Below, piece after piece: positions 1 to 11,965 of a DNA stretch of 64,000 nt. The notes under the pieces are model-generated. The model saw only the letters and a program-made list of their open reading frames with translations. It was not told where the DNA came from and made no database searches. The stretch is from Phanerochaete sordida (Eukaryota > Basidiomycota > Agaricomycetes > Polyporales > Phanerochaetaceae). A program made the translations under genes and the position numbers. Within the stretch, counting starts at the first letter, position 1. Every line of letters starts with the position of its first letter. Location: positions 1 through 64,000 of the forward strand of contig BPQB01000008.1 of NCBI GenBank assembly GCA_019973155.2. Reading direction: 5' to 3'.

Positions 1-461
1 TGATCTATACCGGTACAGACTTTATGGCGGCTGGTCTAGGTGGTCCAGACAAGGGGGTAGTGTCCAGCGGTTTGAGTGGTACAGACCGGTCTGGGCGCCC
101 TACGCCACCACGCTTTTTTCCAGATGTAGTAGAGGATGTAGTTCTCGAGGGGCTACTGTCAGGGACGCATAGGATCGATGAAGACGACTGGGAGCTGTAG
201 TAGAGCTTTGGGCTACAGCTGAGAATGGCAGACTATTCAGGATACTGCCGCTGGCACACCGCCGTCATGACAGTTCGGTTGATACAAAACATCTGGGCTT
301 CTCCAACATGCTATCGTACATACATCCGTGTAAACTACACTCATCACCGAAAATCGAACTGTTGGTACATCCGAGAAATCCATGAACACATCTCGAGAAC
401 CGCGAACCAGAACAAACACCACCACCATCGAAAGCATCAAACAGCACCACCATCGACGACA
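1..461. other. Intergenic left edge
   Basis: No gene is recognised. The first 110 bases contain several GGTNCAGAC-like words, and 400-480 is rich in CACCAC. This probably includes the 3' flank of the minus-strand gene that ends at 462. Confidence 0.4.
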
Positions 462-1797
462 TCACGCACCACCCACCCGCCCCAAATCGCGCAACCGACT
501 CTTCAAACACCTCACCATCATCCTCAACACAAGATCCCCGACGCGCGCCTCGTCGAGCGCGGCGACCTCGTGCGCCGCGGCCTGCACGAGCGCGCGCGCG
601 CCGCAGAGACGTTCGCCCTCGAGGTACCTGAGGCGTCCGGCCCCGGGCCCATCGAGCCCACCAGGCTCGCCGGGTTCGCTGCAGAGCTCGCCGAGCTTGC
701 CGAGGGCGACGCCCATCTCGCGGATGGGCACGCGCAGCTCGAGCGGGAGCGCGCCGCCGGCGCGCGCGGCGTGCCGCACGATGTCGAGGGCCTTGGCGTG
801 CGCGAGCGCGAGGTGCTGCGCGGGCGTCTCTCCGCCGGCGGTGTTGGCGGTGGTGAGGGGGCGGGAGCTGGAGGCGGCGGTGCGCGGGTGGGCGCCGGAG
901 TCGGGGGTGTACGAGGCGAGGGCGGGCGAGGGCGCGGCGTTCTCGTCGGGCGGGCGGCGCTTGGAGGGGCTGGCGTCGGTCTGAGGAGGCGCTTGGGGGC
1001 GCTTGGGGGCGACGCTGTTTGACGCGTTCAGGGAGGCGACGATGGGAGGGGGCTCTCGCGCTTTCCCTTTGCCCTGCGTAGAATATTCAGCGACAGCAGG
1101 TGACGTCGAGGGGCAGACGTACAAATAAAATAGCGACCGGGACGTCGTCGGGGGTCGGGGCACGCGACCGGACGGCGTCGAGGGTGGGCTCGGCGTTGGG
1201 CACGGGCTGAAGCGCGTTATTCACAGCTGCCGACGCGTCACTCGCAATCAACATACAAGATAGTAAGCCACGCACCTGGCTGGAGCTCGTTCCGCTCGCA
1301 CTTCGCCTTCCTGATGAAGCACACCTGGCACTTGTCGCTGCGCCCGCGCCGGTTGGAGCCCGACATGCGGCGCGCGACGAGGCAGGGGAGGTCGCCGACC
1401 TGGCACGCCTTGCAGCGGGGCCGGTAGTGGGGGAGGCGTTTGTACGTGAAGGTGCGGCCGTTGGGCAGGGCGACCTTGGTGCGCGCGGCGTGCCGGAGGG
1501 CGCGCTCGACGTCGCCGACGAGGCGCCAGAACGCTTTCGCTTTGAGGCCGCCGCGCGTGGGGGCACGCGAGACGAGGGCGTCCGCGTTCTGCAGGCTGAG
1601 GCGGTTCGGCGACGCGTCAGTATGCGGGGGTGACGTCGGGGACGGATCAGCGGGACGTACTGCTCGGAGGCGAGGTAGGCGCAGGCGTACTCGGCTCTGG
1701 GCGGGGGATTGGGGAGGACGGAAAGGTGGGAGCGGGCGCGACGGATGGTCGGACGCTGCCTACAGACGTCGCGGATGTGTTGTAGTCTTTCGTGCAT
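462..1797 (-). CDS. ASEQ/Cys6 family protein, member 1 (widened Zn2Cys6-like cluster)
   Basis: Function unknown; a DNA- or protein-binding nuclear role is inferred only. The model has exons 1797-1661, 1595-1276, 1226-1123 and 1073-462, all joining in phase (390 aa). Exon 1 ends in YACAYLASE, and the phase-2 intron after it is shared with members 2-5. Exon 2 carries six cysteines at about residues 107, 110, 117, 135, 138 and 145, that is C-x2-C-x6-C-x17-C-x2-C-x6-C, the Zn2Cys6 spacing with a longer central loop. A basic, Pro/Ser-rich stretch with KRPQAPP and SKRRPP follows, then a C-terminal Leu/Ala/Arg-rich domain predicted helical (about 250-390). Start is the ATG at 1797, which gives the short N-terminal exon typical of the family. 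A long inverted repeat lies 54 bp upstream. Confidence 0.7.
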
Positions 1798-3348
1798 TAT
1801 TGGCTGGAGTAATTGGGGGATGGGGCATATTCGCAGAGGACGCGGGGTATTTACAGCGGTTTGCAGATAGCTTGGCAGTTGAGGAGGGGGAGAGAAGAGA
1901 AGAGAAGGGTGGGTAGGGCTCGGAGGCGGCCACGTGGGTCTGGGCGCGGTCGGCGCGATGCGCCTCCATCGACCGCATCGGGCGTGTCGGCGCCCTTGTG
2001 CCGAGCCTTCGCTCCGAGAAGTGTCAACTTGTGCTTGACAGGTTGCATTGTGGCTTCCCCAATGGTGCAAAATCTATGCATATAAGGCTACAGAGAAGAC
2101 CTCCCGGTCGCTGCCGCCGATTGCGTCCCGAAGCCGCGTCCCGCCGTCCATGCCGACCCGGCCAGTCGCGCGGACGCGCGCGTTCCCCGGCCGCCCCTAG
2201 ACCGCGGCGGGGCGTCTGAGGGCTCCACCCGCCGCTCTTCTTCTTCTCTCCTCCCCGCCGACTGCCAAGGTATCTGCAAACCGCTGTAATGAGTGGGCGT
2301 GAGAACAGCCAGGCCTAGGTCGGGTCTCTTGTTTGTGTATGTTTACAAGCAATCTCATGCAAGCGCGTCCCGCCGCGAACCCTGCCCTCGCCCACCACCA
2401 TCCACGTCGAGGACGCTCAACAAAGCCCCTGGCGGGTATCGCAGGACGCGTTAGACATTTCTCAAAAGCCGAAGCATCTCACAAACCACTCATTATCAAT
2501 ACTATCTAGTCCCAAACCACATCGTGAAGCCAACATCGTATTGAGTGAGTGACTATACTTGCCACATTGGATGCTGCTAAACACCGTTGCAGGCGGCGAG
2601 AGCGATGACGCGCATCCATATAGTCGCCTGTGAGTCAATCATACGTGACTTGAAGGCGTTTCTATGGACGCACACCGGTGTGCGCAAGGATCCCGCGCAT
2701 AGTCCTCGCGAGACAGGGACCATACGCAGCACCCCCTAGCCAGCTCAGAGTTACGCTGTATGCACGTGCATACGGCCTAGCTCTGAGCTGTACATCGGTT
2801 TTGTGTAAAACGCAGCCATGAGGACCTACAAAGGGATGTCAGATACACCGAACGAGCGCATGTGCACCAGGCAGTGACAGGTGCGTCGACGCCGCCTACC
2901 ATCGTCAATTTACACTTCAACCGAAAGACTGAAACAGAAGTAGATATGGGCTCCTGTCAGCTCGAATCCGAATTCAATGTCAGATTTCACTCACGCAGGA
3001 TACCGACGGTGGGCCCGCCAGTCCGGATTGTAATGCTCGGCCTTTAACTTAAGGATGCGGGTATGATTGCCATCAAGCATTCAGGCGACTTCCATACTAG
3101 GTGCGTAGTAGGCGGTGTAAAAGTAAGTTCACGGCTCCTGAACCCGGATGAGAGGCTGACGAACAGCGGGTAGATTGGCATAGGCTAACGCACGAGCGGC
3201 GCTGACTTAGCTCCTGTCAGCCTCGTTAGGCCGAAGAAGGGCTCGATTATGGGTCCTATTTCCAACCTTCGCCTCACTCCCTCTGCTTTCACATCCCGTA
3301 CCGCATACATCCCACGCCCAATTTCCCGCCTACCTCGCACATATCATC
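1798..3348. other. Intergenic region with an inverted-repeat element
   Basis: Apart from the inverted repeat at 1851-2289 no gene is supported. Around 2545-2595 there is an intron-like GTGAGT...TGCTAAAC...TTGCAG string, but no convincing exons flank it. Stretches between 2600 and 3240 show no long open frame with coding character. Confidence 0.4.
1851..2289. repeat. Inverted-repeat element, possible MITE
   Basis: The left arm starting at 1851 (TTACAGCGGTTTGCAGATA) is the exact reverse complement of the right arm ending at 2289 for 19 bases. After one mismatch the match continues (CTTGGCAGT), with diverging polypurine/polypyrimidine similarity out to roughly 1935 and 2205. About 270 bp lie between the arms and hold a TATA-like TGCATATAAGG near 2078. 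No clear target-site duplication or transposase is seen, so a non-autonomous element is an inference. It sits in the promoter region of the gene starting at 1797. Confidence 0.6.
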
Positions 3349-5413
3349 ATGTACACCTCCCCCTTTACCAACCAGGTCTTCAGAAACATTCCTGCTGGTC
3401 CAGGAATGACACTTCCCAGGCCGAAGGCAACTGGGGTGCGTCATACGTTCAAATTCTCTCATAAACCTGAATTTAACAACCCAACAGTTGCCGTTGCTCA
3501 CCTCCAATCATGCTGGTCTCATGGTGAGTGGCTTTACATGATGTATCCCTGCGTATATGCTCATGAATATGCAGCGCAAGCAATCGCAAAATGACAATGA
3601 CCTCCGCAATCTTCAAATTCAACTCGACGCAGCTCTTTATGAGCTGGTGAACGTTCGGAACGAACTTATCACCAGCAACGCGAACTATGCGGCCAGCGAG
3701 TCTAATCTGCAGACCGTTCAAGCCCAATACGAAATGGCCGAAAGTAACCACAAACTCTATGAATGCTTCTATGACGACGCCGAACGACGCATCGCCAAGC
3801 TGAAAGGAGCCCTGTCCCAATCTCACCAAGAACAAGCTCGTCTCGCTGGTGTCGAGCACACTCTATCCCAGCTCAGACACGTCCACTCCCAATTCAAAGA
3901 TGAACACCAAACTACGCTCGGCGAGCTCGCTGCCTCTCGAAATGGCCATGCCGAGCTCACAGAAAGGCTCCGTTCGGCGACCGCAGTCACAATGTTCCTC
4001 ACCCGTCGCGCCGAGGGATCAGAAGCAGAACGCAATGAAGCACTCAAAGCGGTTCATGAACACCAAGCCGATCTCTACAAGGCGAAGAAGATGATATCTC
4101 TCGCCGAAGCGAAAGTCGTGTCGCTCGCACCCCAGGTCAAAGAACTCACGGCGGCCAACGAGTCGCTCAAAGCGGAGAGCGCCGACCTCAAAGAAGCTCT
4201 TTTAGAATCGCAAGCCAACATCGACAACGAGAAGGCCAAGGCCGCCGCACTCGCCGCCCAGGTCGACGTCTTCAACACCCAGATCGTCTACACCGCGCAC
4301 AAGAACGCCCTCACCGAAGCCGAGATGCGCGACCTCCGGGCCGCGACGCAGGACGCCGCACTGGACTTCGACGCCGTGAAGCTCGAGCGCGACATGCTCC
4401 TCGACCAAGAAGCAGCGCTCGCCGCGCGCTGCGCCGCCCTCAAGACGCAGCTCCGCGCCGCGCACACCAGCGCCGCGAGCGCCGCCGCCTCGAGCGTCCG
4501 CACCACCACCCAGCGCGACGCCGCGCAGATGCACGCGCACCACCTCGCGACGCTCCTCGCCGCCTCGCAGCGCCAGGCCGCCGCCGACGCCGCCGAGCGC
4601 ACGCGCCTCGCCGCCGCGCTCAAAGACACCATCGCGCAGCTCCACGCCGAACGCGCGGGCCAGCACGACCTCGCGCCCGCGCTCGCCGCCGCGCGCGCCG
4701 AGCTTGTCGATAGTAAGCGCGCGGGCGCCGTGCACGTGCAGCTCAACGGCGACCTCCGCACGCAGCTGCACGCCGCGCAGGCGGAAAACGGCGAGCTCAA
4801 GACGCAGAACGCGCACCTCGCGACGCAGCTCGCCGCCGAGCGCGCCGCGCACGCGCGCCTCCTCGCCGAGGTCGACGACGCGCAGGTGCAGGCCGCCGAG
4901 CGCGCGCGCGCCGCACGCGCCGGGGCCGCCGCGCCCGAGAAGGAGAACGCCCTGGTCGAGAACTTGGCCGAGAAGGTCGAGAAGGGCGAGAAGGCTGAGA
5001 AGATCGAGCGCACCCCGCGCGCGCCCGCCAAGGGCCGCTTCCGCCGCGCGCCCTCCGCGCGCAAGCCCGCGCTGGGCGCGACAAACGCCCCCGCGCTCCC
5101 GGCGAGCGCGTCGCTGCAGGCCGCGCTCGCGCCCGTCACCTCGCGCGTGTCTGCGTCGAGCGAGCGCACGCCGACGCCCGGCGCGTCGTTCGCGTTCACG
5201 TTTGCGTTTGGGGGCGCGGGTGCGTATGTGGGGCGTGCCCCCGCGAAGGGCGGTGCGGCGTTCTCGGGGAGGTTCCTTAAGCGCATGGTGAGTGGTGTTG
5301 TACGTTCGAACGGGATCAGTGCTGATGAGAATACCTAGATGGGGCGTGCGCCCAGCCCCCAGATCGCCCTCGAGCGTAGTGCCGCCTCTGCCATGTCGCC
5401 TGCTCTGGCGTAA
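3349..5413 (+). CDS. Coiled-coil protein of unknown function
   Basis: The model has exons 3349-3435, 3488-3523, 3575-5287 and 5339-5413, all phase 0 (636 aa). The last intron (5288-5338, GTGAGT...CTAG) removes an otherwise open read-through and gives a C-terminus ending in MSPALA. Residues of about 45-430 show heptad-like Leu/Ala with Glu/Lys/Gln throughout and almost no Pro, as in a long coiled coil. From about 430 the chain becomes basic and Ala/Pro-rich with a short KVEKGEKAEK acidic/basic stretch. No catalytic motif or known domain is recognised, and no membrane segment is seen. A structural or scaffold role (myosin-tail or tropomyosin-like) is a guess from composition only. GC at third positions rises sharply after 4200. 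Confidence 0.7.
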
Positions 5414-6617
5414 ATCCCCGGGGTCGGTCGACTTCCCAGCTCTACGCATCGTCCCGGTCCTACAATTCACCTCATCGTTCCCGGTCCGCTCTCCTCTCCC
5501 GATTCGACGCACGCCTATCGTCTCACCTCCATGTCACGGCCTCGCCCTCCAATTTCAATTCAATGCACCAATTCGCCCCATCCCCCTCGCAAACGCGCGC
5601 CTGCTGTGACTGTCGTCTCGACACGGATCTGCTACCTCTCTCGACCAGGACCTCTCGACCGAACCCCGCCTGAGCTACGCTCGCATGCACATTCCTGCTC
5701 GCTCCATCTATGTTTCTGAGCGCCGCTTCGCCTTCCCCTCATCCCTGGATTCACGAGCTATCCGAGCGCATTCTCTCTCCTGCCTGCGTCCAGCTGCATG
5801 CCTACATCTAATTTTCCCTCCACTCACATCCCCCGTCCTCGAGCCAATAATTCATATCCCCCTCGCGCATCGTCCATCCCCGCGGTGTGCGCCCTCGAGG
5901 ACAACAGCTGACGCTCGCAACAAATTTGGTGCTGGTCACCACTGCGCTCTGGGCCGGACACGCCAATTTTACCTGCCAATCATCCCTCCCCTTCACCATC
6001 AGAATCACTACCCTCTGGCCATCGCTGTTCAGCAGGACTGACAACTTCGGCTCCGTGTCCCTCCGCTCTCGAGCTGGTCTCGCCCCTCCAGGATATCCCA
6101 ACACCCAATCGTACTCAATTGAAACGTCGCTCCAGACGAACAGTATCGCAGTTATATCATCACCATCGTCTACCGCCCCGGATCCAGCTCGCTATCTATG
6201 GATCCTTCGCAGCTCTGCGACTGTTCGCTCTTGGACCCTCGGCTTTCTTCGTCCAGCTGGTTCTGGACTCGTTCGTATACCGTGTTTCGGCATCTCTGCG
6301 CCAGGTGCACGGCGATGGCGTCCTCGTTCTCGTGGCTCTTCTTCATCAACCTCTCGCGCTGATCGGGATCCAGGGCTCGACTCTACGGCCCAGTATTCCA
6401 TTTTCATTCACCTTCACTTCCCGACCTGCCACTCTCCGGTACCCGACAACGGTCATTTCCTCGCCCTGCGCACATACGCCACGCTCGCCAACTCGCCCAC
6501 CATCCCTTCGATGGCCCTTACGCGCCCTTCCAGTCGATGCACCACACGCACGGCTTCGCCTCGAGAACCCATCGCCCATCCTCTCCCATTCATCAACCTC
6601 TCTTGCACCACCGGGAG
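5414..6617. other. Intergenic, pyrimidine-rich region
   Basis: Long CT-rich sequence without a convincing frame. An ATG at 6196 opens a 54-codon Cys/Ser-rich frame that ends in a stop and is not supported by any neighbour. This may be the decayed 5' part of the repeat array that follows. Confidence 0.35.
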
Positions 6618-8194
6618 ATGACCAACACGTATACGACCGATAGACCGTTACTCGACCCTGCTGGCAGGGGTAAGTCTCCCTCCCTTGTCGAGAATCATTT
6701 GGACGTCTGCTGACGGCGCCTTGCGGCAGTTCCTCAAGATACTCAAGATACTCAAGACCCGTTCCGAGGGCATCAAGACCCACGAGAGCTGCAAGAGCTC
6801 AAAGGCCTGCAAGACCTTCTGTCCCCCGTCGGGCGACGACTCCTGCGCACGAACATTCACCTCCACCGCACTTGGGTCCCTTCCCCCGTCATTCACGCCC
6901 AAGTTTATATCGCAGAAGACGTCTCCCCGGCATTCATGCGCGCACTTCACTTTTGCAAGACGTTTATGCAGATCAGACCTGAACTGAAGTTCGATGGCAC
7001 GGCTCTTCACCCCCTACTCGTCTCCAACATTCTTCGTGCCCGCATCTCTCGTGGGCATCGATCTCTCAGCCGTGCCTAGAGGCGCGGAAACCGGTTCGCC
7101 ACTGCACCCCTCTCCTTCGCCATTTGTCTCTTCTTGCGACGGGTACCCCGGCTCCCCCTCCACTTCGTTCGGCCTCTTCTCTTCTCGCGCAATACCCGCG
7201 CCTACATGACCTCAACGTCGCGTATTGTGATTATGGTAAGCTCGCCACCTTGTCAATATCAAGCCAACGATGATGGACTCACTGTGTTCCTTAGTGTCCT
7301 CTGCCTCAGTAACGTCCCCATCCACATATATCGCTCGACGTCGCCCATCCCTCCTCACCATCCCGGCGACGCTCGACCTTGAGCCTTCTCGCATGATCCG
7401 CTGTCATTCTGTCTCTTCGACGTCCATCTTAGCAACTCGCAATCGGCTCGTAGCATGTTTCCAACACATTCCCACATCGCAACCTACAGCATCTCCGCAT
7501 TCAAACCCCATACACGCTGATATCTACCTCCGCCGATCGCCAACTTCCCGCGTAACCCGCGCTTCACCCCAGCCATCCCCAGTTACCCGCCTGCCGTCGA
7601 GGACCACATGAATGACTACGCCCTTCACTAGTATGCCACCTCGCTGATCTCGGCCTTGGTCGTTTCGCCAGCGCTGCGCATGACGAGCTCTTTCGTGCGC
7701 TCCATCAACTCCTCACATCCTGAATGCGGTTTGCGACGGCCCACGCTCCACCTGCAGCACGCGACCCCGGCCCGGCAACGTCACGTTGGGTCATCTCCTC
7801 TACAACTCCTCCTCATCTCGCATCGCGTCCTTGTCATCGTTCTGCGTACACCCTTCAGATCTCCCTCGTCATCGTCCTACCCCACATGCGCAGAACATGA
7901 CTACGCTGCAGGTCCAGCACGGCATCTGATTCCTCGGGACGCCCGCTCAAGCAGCACCACGCACAGTCACGGTCGACCTCGTAGAGTCCAACACGTCTTA
8001 TCTCGCGCTCTCCCTCGCCTATCCCCTCCTATCATCGGAGAATGCGCACGCGGCTACCGCCGAGGTAGTCGCCAGGCTCTACACCTTCGGATTCCATCTC
8101 ATTCGAATCACTCTTGGATCCGCTGTACACTCCTTGATACTGGCCGTACTGCTGTCGTGCTTGCTGCGCTTGCTCGGCGGCGCCTCCCGTCCTC
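6618..8194 (+). pseudogene. Degenerate LRR/F-box-like gene, tandem copy 1
   Basis: An ATG at 6618 and a good intron (6670-6729) lead into an open frame to the stop at 7075-7077. It contains a PQD/CAAGA-coded segment, then a motif LLRTNIHLHRTWVPSP, then further frame-shifted pieces. One such piece (about 7079-7213) reads RHLSLLATG and LLAQYPRLHDLNVAYCDYG, the style of leucine-rich repeats in basidiomycete F-box proteins. Further downstream NLQHLRIQTPY (about 7480) and a block at 7718-8194 continue the same type of sequence. At least two stops or frame shifts (about 7075 and 7930) break it. The identity as F-box/LRR is tentative; the duplication and the breaks are seen directly. Confidence 0.4.
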
Positions 8195-9240
8195 AAGATT
8201 CTCAAGACCTACAAGGGCATCAAGACCCGCCGCGAGGGCCTCAAGACCCACGAGAGCTGCAACAGCTTGAAGACCTTCAAGACGTCCTGTTTCCCGACGG
8301 GCGACGACTTCTGCGCACAGACATACACCTCTACAGCATTTGGGTCTCGTCACCCATACCTCTTTCGCCCAAGCTTGCACCGTAGAAAACGTCTCCCCGG
8401 CGCTCCATCCGCGCGTTCGACCACGTAGAGCGATTCCACGCAGATCACGGCCTGAATCGAAGTTCGACAGCACAAGACCCCCCTACTCATCCTCAGCCCT
8501 TCTCGTGTCCACGTTCTTTCCGTGGGCGACGATCATTGTGCTCAGAGATGCGGAAACCGGTTATCCACTTCACCCTTTGCCTTTGCCATCCGACACTCTG
8601 CCTGGAGTACTCCGGTTTCCCCTCTACTTCGTTCGGTCTATCTGCTCTGTCTGCTCTCCGCGCGTGCTATCAAGATCTCAGCATCGCGTATTTCGACCAC
8701 GGTGAGCCGTAAATAGCCTCTACAAATCATCGCAGGTGACTGACGGAGACCTAATCTACGACCTTCGTAGTGCTCCCTCCTCGCATCTCCAATGCGCTCC
8801 GCAACGACCTCGGCTACGCCTTCAGCACGCGACTTAGGTCCGAAAATGCCACGTCGGGCCCTTTCATCTCCACTCCATCCTTATCTGACGTCGCATTCAC
8901 CGTCGCTCTGTACACCTTCCCACACCCCCCTCCGCCATGATCGACTCGCACAGACGACGGCTTCCCTGCAGGCTCAGCACGGCAACTGGTTCCCCGGGAC
9001 GCCCGTTCAAGCAGCGCCACGCACATCGTTACGGTAAACCTCGTAGAGTCCACCCCGTCATACCTCGCGCTCTTTCGCCTATCCCCTTTCACGATCGGAG
9101 AGCGCGCCCGCGACTACCCCCACATTAGTTGCCGGTCTCTACACCTTCGGATCCCACCTTTCACACCTCTATCGGGTCCGATGTACACTCCTAGGTTTTG
9201 ACCGTACTCATGTCGTGCTCGCCGTTTTCGCTCGGTGCCT
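8195..9240 (+). pseudogene. Degenerate LRR/F-box-like gene, tandem copy 2
   Basis: This copy repeats the order of copy 1. The CTCAAGA-rich PQD block at about 8195-8280 leads into LLRTDIHLYSIWVSSP, then a frame break near 8385, then a piece ending YQDLSIAYFDHG before a GTGAGC at 8701, matching the end of the equivalent block in copy 1. The block at 8790-9240 aligns by eye with 7718-8194 (for example CACGCTCTCC/GCGCTCTTTC contexts around 8000 and 9075). Stops and shifts differ from those of copy 1, so the copies decayed separately after duplication. Confidence 0.4.
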
Positions 9241-10450
9241 CCCGTCCTCAAGACTTCCTGGTTCAAGACGCTGCGGCCAATCAAACTCGACCGGCCCTCT
9301 GTCGGCTCCAAGCCTGCTCATGCTCTACCGATAACCTCAGTTTCATCTCTGTCCCTGGCTCCTCCGTCCTCTGGCGAGTTATGGCTTCTGGCCTTGGCCT
9401 TTCGACCTGGATAATCTTGTCATCGATTCTGGCCGCCTCTTGCCTTGCGTCTCCCCGTCTAAGCTGGCTCGATCTCCGACACATACATTCTTGAGCCTTG
9501 CATATGACTTCCCGCCGACAAATTCGACTCTGGGGAGCCTTGAGCTGGTCGTCCTCCAGGTAGCCATCCGCTGCGTGCGCTCTCTCTCACTCGACGTCTC
9601 GCATGATTGGTCACAAACAGCTTCCACGTACGCCCCCGACATTCGACCAATCTGCTCTGCACGCGGTTCCTCGCTGGTACTCTGACAAAGACGAATCTTG
9701 ACGCCACGGTCTGCCCCGGATGCGCGATAGGCTCGCACTCCAGCAAGCTTCCTACGGCGCCTTCACTCTGAGGAAGTCGACCGTCAGTACCGTGTGCCTC
9801 ACAGACGAGAGATGCCCAGAGGGCGATCAAGGTTCCGGCCAGAAGACCCGGACACAAGAACCTCAAAAGCAAGATGTCGATAAGAAGATGAGAAGACAGT
9901 CATGCAAGATCCTCAAGATCAAGACCTCAAGAGCAAGACGACGACGCGTGCCCTCAAGAGCAAGACTGCGATACGAGACTTCGACGCAAGAGCAAGACTC
10001 AAGACTCAAGGCTCCGACAAGAAGACACCTCAAGCACGACCCACGAGGCTATAGGATCCCTATTTTGCGGACCGTCATTTGTACTCGCTTGCTGAACGGT
10101 TCCCTCTTCGCGCTTCATCTGAATATACTTGGGTCCTGGTTGCGCCTCTCCTCTATCTGACGCGTGAACTGTGTCGACTTTCAGAGTTCAACCTGAGCTC
10201 TCCTCTGGTGAAGATGTCTCCCCGAGGTACGCCGGAACGCCTTGAGGCTATGCGCGCATCGTCTGGAGTCTACTCAGCACGATGTTCATGTGTGCTCAGA
10301 GTGGTACCGCTGTTGCAAGTCACTGAAGTACTATCGAACCTCGGCTGTCCGAAATCAACGCAAATCATGCGCTATCTCATTGTCACGACTGAGGTTAGGG
10401 AATATTGTGAGAAATCGAAAGGGGGTACTATGGTACAGTGGGAATACTGA
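9241..10450 (+). pseudogene. Degenerate LRR/F-box-like gene, tandem copy 3 with insertion
   Basis: The copy starts with the same CCTCCCGTCCTCAAGA word found at the head of copy 2. About 700 bp of unrelated or strongly diverged DNA follows, ending in an expanded CAAGA field (9895-10035). The family resumes at about 10080-10260, where LRASSEYTWVLVAP corresponds to the RTDIHLYSIWVSSP motif and GAAGATGTCTCCCCG to the GAAGACGTCTCCCCG of copy 1. No frame runs through. Treated as a relic. Confidence 0.35.
9895..10035 (+). repeat. CAAGA-type minisatellite
   Basis: Imperfect repeats of CTCAAGA / AGCAAGAC / CAAGATC occur about fifteen times. Shorter versions of the same word stand at 6733-6800 and 8195-8285, one per tandem copy of the degenerate gene array, so the repeat probably expanded from an internal coding repeat. 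Confidence 0.6.
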
Positions 10451-10471
10451 GGTAAAATGAAGGACATGTTC

Positions 10472-11965
10472 CTACAGTAGCAAGACCGATGTGTCGAGGA
10501 GATGCCCCAGCCGCTTATTCAGCTTGCTGATCATGACACTGAGCGTGACGTCGTCCAAGCTGGACGTGTCCGCGGTCGCGACGTCGTGTATCGCCGTCAC
10601 GACCCGCGTGTGCGCCGCCTTGACACCCACGCAGTCGAGGCGATCGATGGGCTCGCCGTCCACGACCGGCTTGAGCTCCCCGACCATCTCCTCGATGTAG
10701 TACGCGAGCCGGCGGTCGCGGCAGCCCTCCTTCTCGAAGTGCTGCGCGATCTTCGCGGACAGCTCGCACGCCAGCTTGATGTACATCCGGACGTCGTGCA
10801 GAGCGTCGCCTGCCTCGGGGCTCTCTTTGATGACAGTGTGCTTGCTGCAGGCGGTAGGTGAGGTAGGTGTGCTCGCATTTGGGTCAACGTCATGGATCGG
10901 CGGCGGCGGTGATGTCGCAGGCGTTGGTGGGGGAGGTGTCGCGTCCGTCAGGTCGATTGCACGACGCTTGCTGTCGGGAGCGTCGCTGCTCTCAAACTCT
11001 GAGCGAGCGCGCTTCCCTGTGCCGCTGGACGTTTCGCCGGGGAGCGTATCGGCCTCGCTTTCTAGCTGACGTGCAAGGGGTATGCGAGACTTGCTGAGGG
11101 ACTACCATGGGCCATCAGACAATGGTAATGATCACGAAGCGCACGGGACGTACAGAGGGAGGGAGAGCCAGCGGTACATCGTCTGACGACTCCGTGGATG
11201 CGCGGCGTTGGAGTAGCCGCTTGAGCTTGGTGCTGTGTGCGACCTTGGGGCCTGGGTCACTTTCTTCGCCGTCGTCGTCGCTACCTTCTTCGCCATCGTC
11301 TTCGCTCTCTTCTTCGCCGTCGTCGTCGCTCTCTTCTTCGGATTCGTCATCGCTCTCGACATAATCTGAATCCTCTGGATCTTCTGTAAATGGCGGCAGC
11401 GTTAGAAAGCGCTCATGTGGTAGCTATATAACAGGAGCCTACCTAGCGTGCGGATGGCCTCCTTCTCGCATGAGATTCCGTGCTGCAAGGCGCATGCTTG
11501 ACAGTCGCAACGCCTTGTCTGGCCTTGGACAGAAGGCTCCAGACAGGGATAATCGTGCTCTTTGCAAGCTTTGCATGGTGGATCGTATCGCGGGAGCCGT
11601 TCGTATTCGAAGGTGTCACGATCAGGTGCATGCGAGCTGCCCTCCGCGGCATCTCCCAAGCAATCATCAAGGATGACGACAAGCTTCCAGAAGGCGTCGG
11701 GCCGCATATCTCCAAACTTCAACGCCCTGGCAGCGGTGAACCTAGAGTTCTGCAACCTAGCGGACATGAGTCGCCTCATACTAGATGACGGGCACGTGTG
11801 AACTTACTGCTCGCTCGCAATGTACGCACAGACATAACCAGCCTTGTTGTTACTGAGCTGCCTGGGGTCAAGCTTGCTGAGAATGACCAGATACGAGCAG
11901 GCCAAATCGTAACTCCGTCCGCTGCCCCGGAAGAGATCCTGGAGAACCTGCTTTGCTCTCTTCAT
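10472..11965 (-). CDS. ASEQ/Cys6 family protein, member 2
   Basis: The model has exons 11965-11808, 11756-11443, 11383-11178 and 11065-10472, in phase throughout (423 aa). Exon 1 encodes 52 residues ending YVCAYIASE, and the intron follows at the family position. Exon 2 reads EQLQNS...DAFWKL, then six cysteines at about 113, 116, 123, 137, 140 and 148 (C-x2-C-x6-C-x13-C-x2-C-x7-C), with an extra Cys at 135. Exon 3 codes a run of Asp/Glu/Ser/Gly (SDDDGEE-type repeats). Exon 4 has two basic patches (GKRARSE, DSKRRA) and the C-terminal helical domain, with LACELSAKIAQHFEKEGC and an EEM motif matching members 3 and 4. The 112-bp third intron is the weakest part of the model. A nuclear regulatory role is inferred from composition. 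Confidence 0.68.

Noticed and set aside
2356..2600. Possible small spliced gene with an intron at 2550-2593
   Set aside because: Intron signals are good, but the 50-codon upstream frame stops before the donor and no downstream exon fits.
4202..5512. 436-codon minus-strand frame, with other long frames opposite the coiled-coil gene
   Set aside because: Mirror frame of a GC-rich coding exon; Arg/Gly-rich, with no motif or splice logic of its own.
5685..6643. Overlapping 100-244 codon plus-strand frames
   Set aside because: Pyrimidine-rich DNA giving Ser/Pro/Leu-rich frames in all phases, without conserved motifs.
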